A stretch of 64,000 bases of DNA from Sipunculus nudus (taxonomy: Eukaryota > Annelida > Sipuncula > Golfingiida > Sipunculidae). The translations under genes and the position numbers were made by a program. This document shows, in pieces, positions 61,701-64,000 of this stretch. The DNA lies in contig CM049321.1 in assembly GCA_026874595.1 (NCBI GenBank), positions 47,053,797-47,117,796 on the forward strand, written 5' to 3'. The notes under the pieces were generated by a model. That model was given only the letters and a program-made list of their open reading frames with translations, ran no database searches and was not told where the DNA came from. How positions within the stretch are numbered: position 1 is the first letter of the stretch; each line of letters opens with the position of its first letter.

Positions 61701-64000
61701 GTGGTTTATGCTCTCCTGACAGCAGGAGGAATGTGTGATGGTCCTGCGGGACTGGGTGACGAGTCCTACAGGAGTGGGTGATGGTCTCATGACATCAGGA
61801 GGTATGTGTGTTGTTCCTGCGGGACTGGGTGATGAGTCCTACAGGAGTGGGCGATGGACTCATGATATCAGAAGGAGTGTGTGATGGTCCTGTGGGACTG
61901 GGTGATGAGTCCTACAGGAGTGGGTGATGGACTTATGACATCAGGAGGATTGTGTGATGGTCCTGCGGGTCTGGGTGATGGGTTTTCCACGAGTTGGTGA
62001 TAGTCTCATGACATCAGGAGGAATGTGTGGTGGTCCTGCGGGACTGGGTGATGAGTCCTACAGGAGTGGGTGATGGTCTCATGGCAGCAGGAGGAGTGTG
62101 TGATGGTCCTGCGGGACTGGGTGATGAGTTCTTCAGGCGTGGGTGATGGTCTCATGGCATCAGGAGGAGTGTATGATGGTCACCCGGGACTGGTTGATGA
62201 GTCCTACATTAGTGGGTGATGGTGTCATGACATGAGGAGGAATGTGTGATGGTCCTGCGGGACTGGGTGATGAGACCTACAAGAATGGGGGATGGTCTCA
62301 TGACATCAGGAGGAGTGTGTGATGGTCCTGAGGTACTATGTGTTGAGTCCTACAGGAGTGGGTGATGGTCTCATGATATCAGGAGGAGTGTGTGATGGTC
62401 CTGTGGGACTGGGTGATGAGTCCTACAGGAGTGGGTGATGGTCTCATGACATCAGGAGGAGTGTGTGATGGTCCTGGGGGACTGGGTGATGAGTCCTACA
62501 GGAGTGGGTGATGGACTCATGATATCAGGAGGAATGTGTGTTGTTCCTGCGGGACTGGGTGATGAGTCCTACAGGAGTGGGTGATGGTCTCATGACATTA
62601 GGAAGAATGTGTGGTGGTCCTGCGGGACTGGGTGATGAGTCCTACAGGAGTGGGTGATGGTCTCATGGCAGCAGGAGGAGTGTGTGATGGTCCTGCGGGA
62701 CTGGGTGATGAGTTCTTCAGGAGTGGCTGATGGTCTCATGACATCAGGAGGAGTGTATGATGGTCACGCGGGACTGGTTGATTAGTCCTACAGGAGTGGG
62801 TGATGGTCTCATGACATCAGGAGGAATGTGTGTTGTTCCTGCGGGACTGGGTGATGAGTCCTACAGGACTGGGTGATGGACTCATGATATCAGGAGGAGT
62901 GTGTGATGGTCCTGTGGGACTGGGTGATGAGTCCTACAGGAGTGGGTGATGGACTCATGACATCAGGAGGATTGTGTTATGGTCCTGCGGGACTGGGTGA
63001 TGAGTTTTCCAGGAGTTGGTGATGGTCTCATGACATCAGGAGGAGTGTGTGATGGTCCTGCGGGACTATGTGATGAGTCCTACGCGAGTGGTTTATGCTC
63101 TCCTGACAGCAGGAGGAATGTGTGATGGTCCTGCGGGACTGGGTGACGAGTCCTACAGGAGTGGGTGATGGTCTCATGACATCAGGAGGTATGTGTGTTG
63201 TTCCTGCGGGACTGGGTGATGAGTCCTACAGGAGTGGGCGATGGACTCATGATATCAGAAGGAGTGTGTGATGGTCCTGTGGGACTGGGTGATGAGTCCT
63301 ACAGGAGTGGGTGATGGACTTATGACATCAGGAGGATTGTGTGATGGTCCTGCGGGTCTGGGTGATGGGTTTTCCACGAGTTGGTGATAGTCTCATGACA
63401 TCAGGAGGAGTGTGTGATGGTCCTGCGCGACTATGTGATGAGTCCTACGCGAGTGGTTTATGCTCTCCTGACAGCAGGAGGAATGTGTGATGGTCCTGCG
63501 GGACTGGGTGACGAGTCCTACAGGAGTGGGTAATGGTCTCATGATATCAGGAGGAATGTGTGTTGTTCCTGCGGGACTGGGTGATGAGTCCTACAGGACT
63601 GGGTGATGGACTCATGATATCAGGAGGAGTGTTTGATGGTCCTGCGGTACTATGTGATGAGTCCTACAGGAGTAGGTGATGGTCTCATGACAGCAGGAGG
63701 AATGTGTGTTGTTCCTGCGGGACTGGGTGATGAGTCCTACTGGAGTGGGTGATGGTCTCATGACATTAGGACGAATGTGTGGTGGTCCTGCGGGACTGGG
63801 TGATGAGTCCTAAAGGAGTGGGTGATGGTCTCATGACATCAGGAGGAATGTGTGTTGTTCCTGCGGGACTGGGTGATGAGTCCTACTGGAGTGGGTGATA
63901 GTCTCATGACATTAGGACGAATGTGTGGTGGTCCTGCGGGACTGGGTGATGAGTCCTAAAGGAGTGGGTGATGGTCTCATGACATCAGGAGGAATGTGTG
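58765..64000 (+). repeat. 8,830-bp satellite superblock, copy 2 (cut by window end)
   Basis: Matches 49935-55170 nearly base for base over the 5.2 kb visible. Scattered single-base differences exist (for example GGTCCTGCG / GGTCGTGCG near 60065 and GTTGGTG / GTTAGTG near 61628), which shows that it is not simply the same sequence entered twice. Confidence 0.85.

Larger units (their letters stand above)
34808..64000 (+). repeat. 73-bp satellite array (~400 monomers, continues past window)
   Basis: The array is uninterrupted for 29.2 kb. The 73-bp monomer has three paralogous parts: GTGATGGTCTCATGACATCA + GGAGGAGTGT (~27 bp), GTGATGGTCCTGCGGGACTG (~23 bp) and GTGATGAGTCCTACAGGAGT (~23 bp), each opening with GTGATG, so it descends from a ~24-bp unit. 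The second and third parts carry imperfect dyads (GTCC-TGCG-GGAC; AGTCCT-AC-AGGAGT). Named variants include CATGATATCAGG, CATGACATTAGGACG, CTCCTGACAGCAGG with TACGCGAGTGGTTTATGC, and GGGTTTTCCACGAG. 73 is not divisible by 3 and GTGATG supplies stops, so long frames are absent except in a few mutated stretches. The array is non-coding. Confidence 0.98.

Noticed and set aside
34808-64000. CRISPR array
   Set aside because: There are no unique spacers. The monomers are contiguous and homologous along their whole length, and the context is eukaryotic.
34808-64000. Telomeric array
   Set aside because: No TTAGGG-type tracts. The period is 73 bp.

Overview
This window looks like non-coding, repeat-dominated DNA from an animal nuclear genome, most likely a marine mollusc and probably a bivalve. 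The evidence is: decayed non-LTR retrotransposon (LINE) reading frames of metazoan type; hAT-like and Tc1/mariner/pogo-like TIR elements with target-site duplications; a tRNA-like sequence with pol III A and B boxes; long AT-rich stretches; and repeat families built on GGTCA/TGACC half-sites whose tail ends in CAGCTGAGCT, which I recall as typical of bivalve genomes (recollection, not checked). I found no intact protein-coding gene, no rRNA, no intact tRNA and no CRISPR array.

Layout. 1-2270 is the end of a ~180-bp satellite array with a four-monomer (720-bp) higher-order period. 2421-4374 holds broken coding remnants: a zinc-finger-like scrap, an OTU cysteine-protease domain with one in-frame stop, a poly(A) signal, and a PHD-finger-like piece with a 1-base frameshift. 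5299-7353 and 19132-21561 are two elements with matching ends but different tandem cores. One core carries palindromic AGGTCA-n3-TGACCT (estrogen-response-element type), the other carries TGACCT direct repeats (DR1/DR0 nuclear-receptor type). 9609-10205 is a hAT-like non-autonomous element with a target-site duplication. 10352-11365 and 15955-16745 are two copies of an element built from GGTGGCGCCACC-bearing half-units. 14211-14338 is an eight-copy 16-bp minisatellite.

21566-29000 is a nest of inverted-repeat elements: a family bounded by CCTCAGGCACC (one complete copy at 23819-25107, inserted at TA in a perfect palindrome), an inverted pair at 22018-22120 and 23301-23410, and a possible 5.5-kb element bounded by 53-bp inverted arms at 23434 and 28907. 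The last contains two decayed LINEs (25860-27060 and 27088-27836). 29000-34800 has (TA)n tracts, more LINE remains on both strands, a pogo/Tigger-like MITE (33294-34202) and a 213-bp MITE (34257-34469).

The rest of the window (34808-64000, 29 kb) is one uninterrupted 73-bp satellite of about 400 monomers. Each monomer is itself a diverged trimer of ~24-bp units. The array shows nested segmental tandem duplications of 3,283 bp and 8,830 bp. A 5.5-copy block of the same satellite in the opposite orientation sits at 32199-32601, so the two blocks face each other across a 2.2-kb spacer filled with transposons. The region is best read as heterochromatin-like or intergenic DNA shaped by transposon nesting and satellite expansion. 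The candidates for something undescribed are the hormone-response-element-bearing repeat family and the hierarchical 73-bp satellite.
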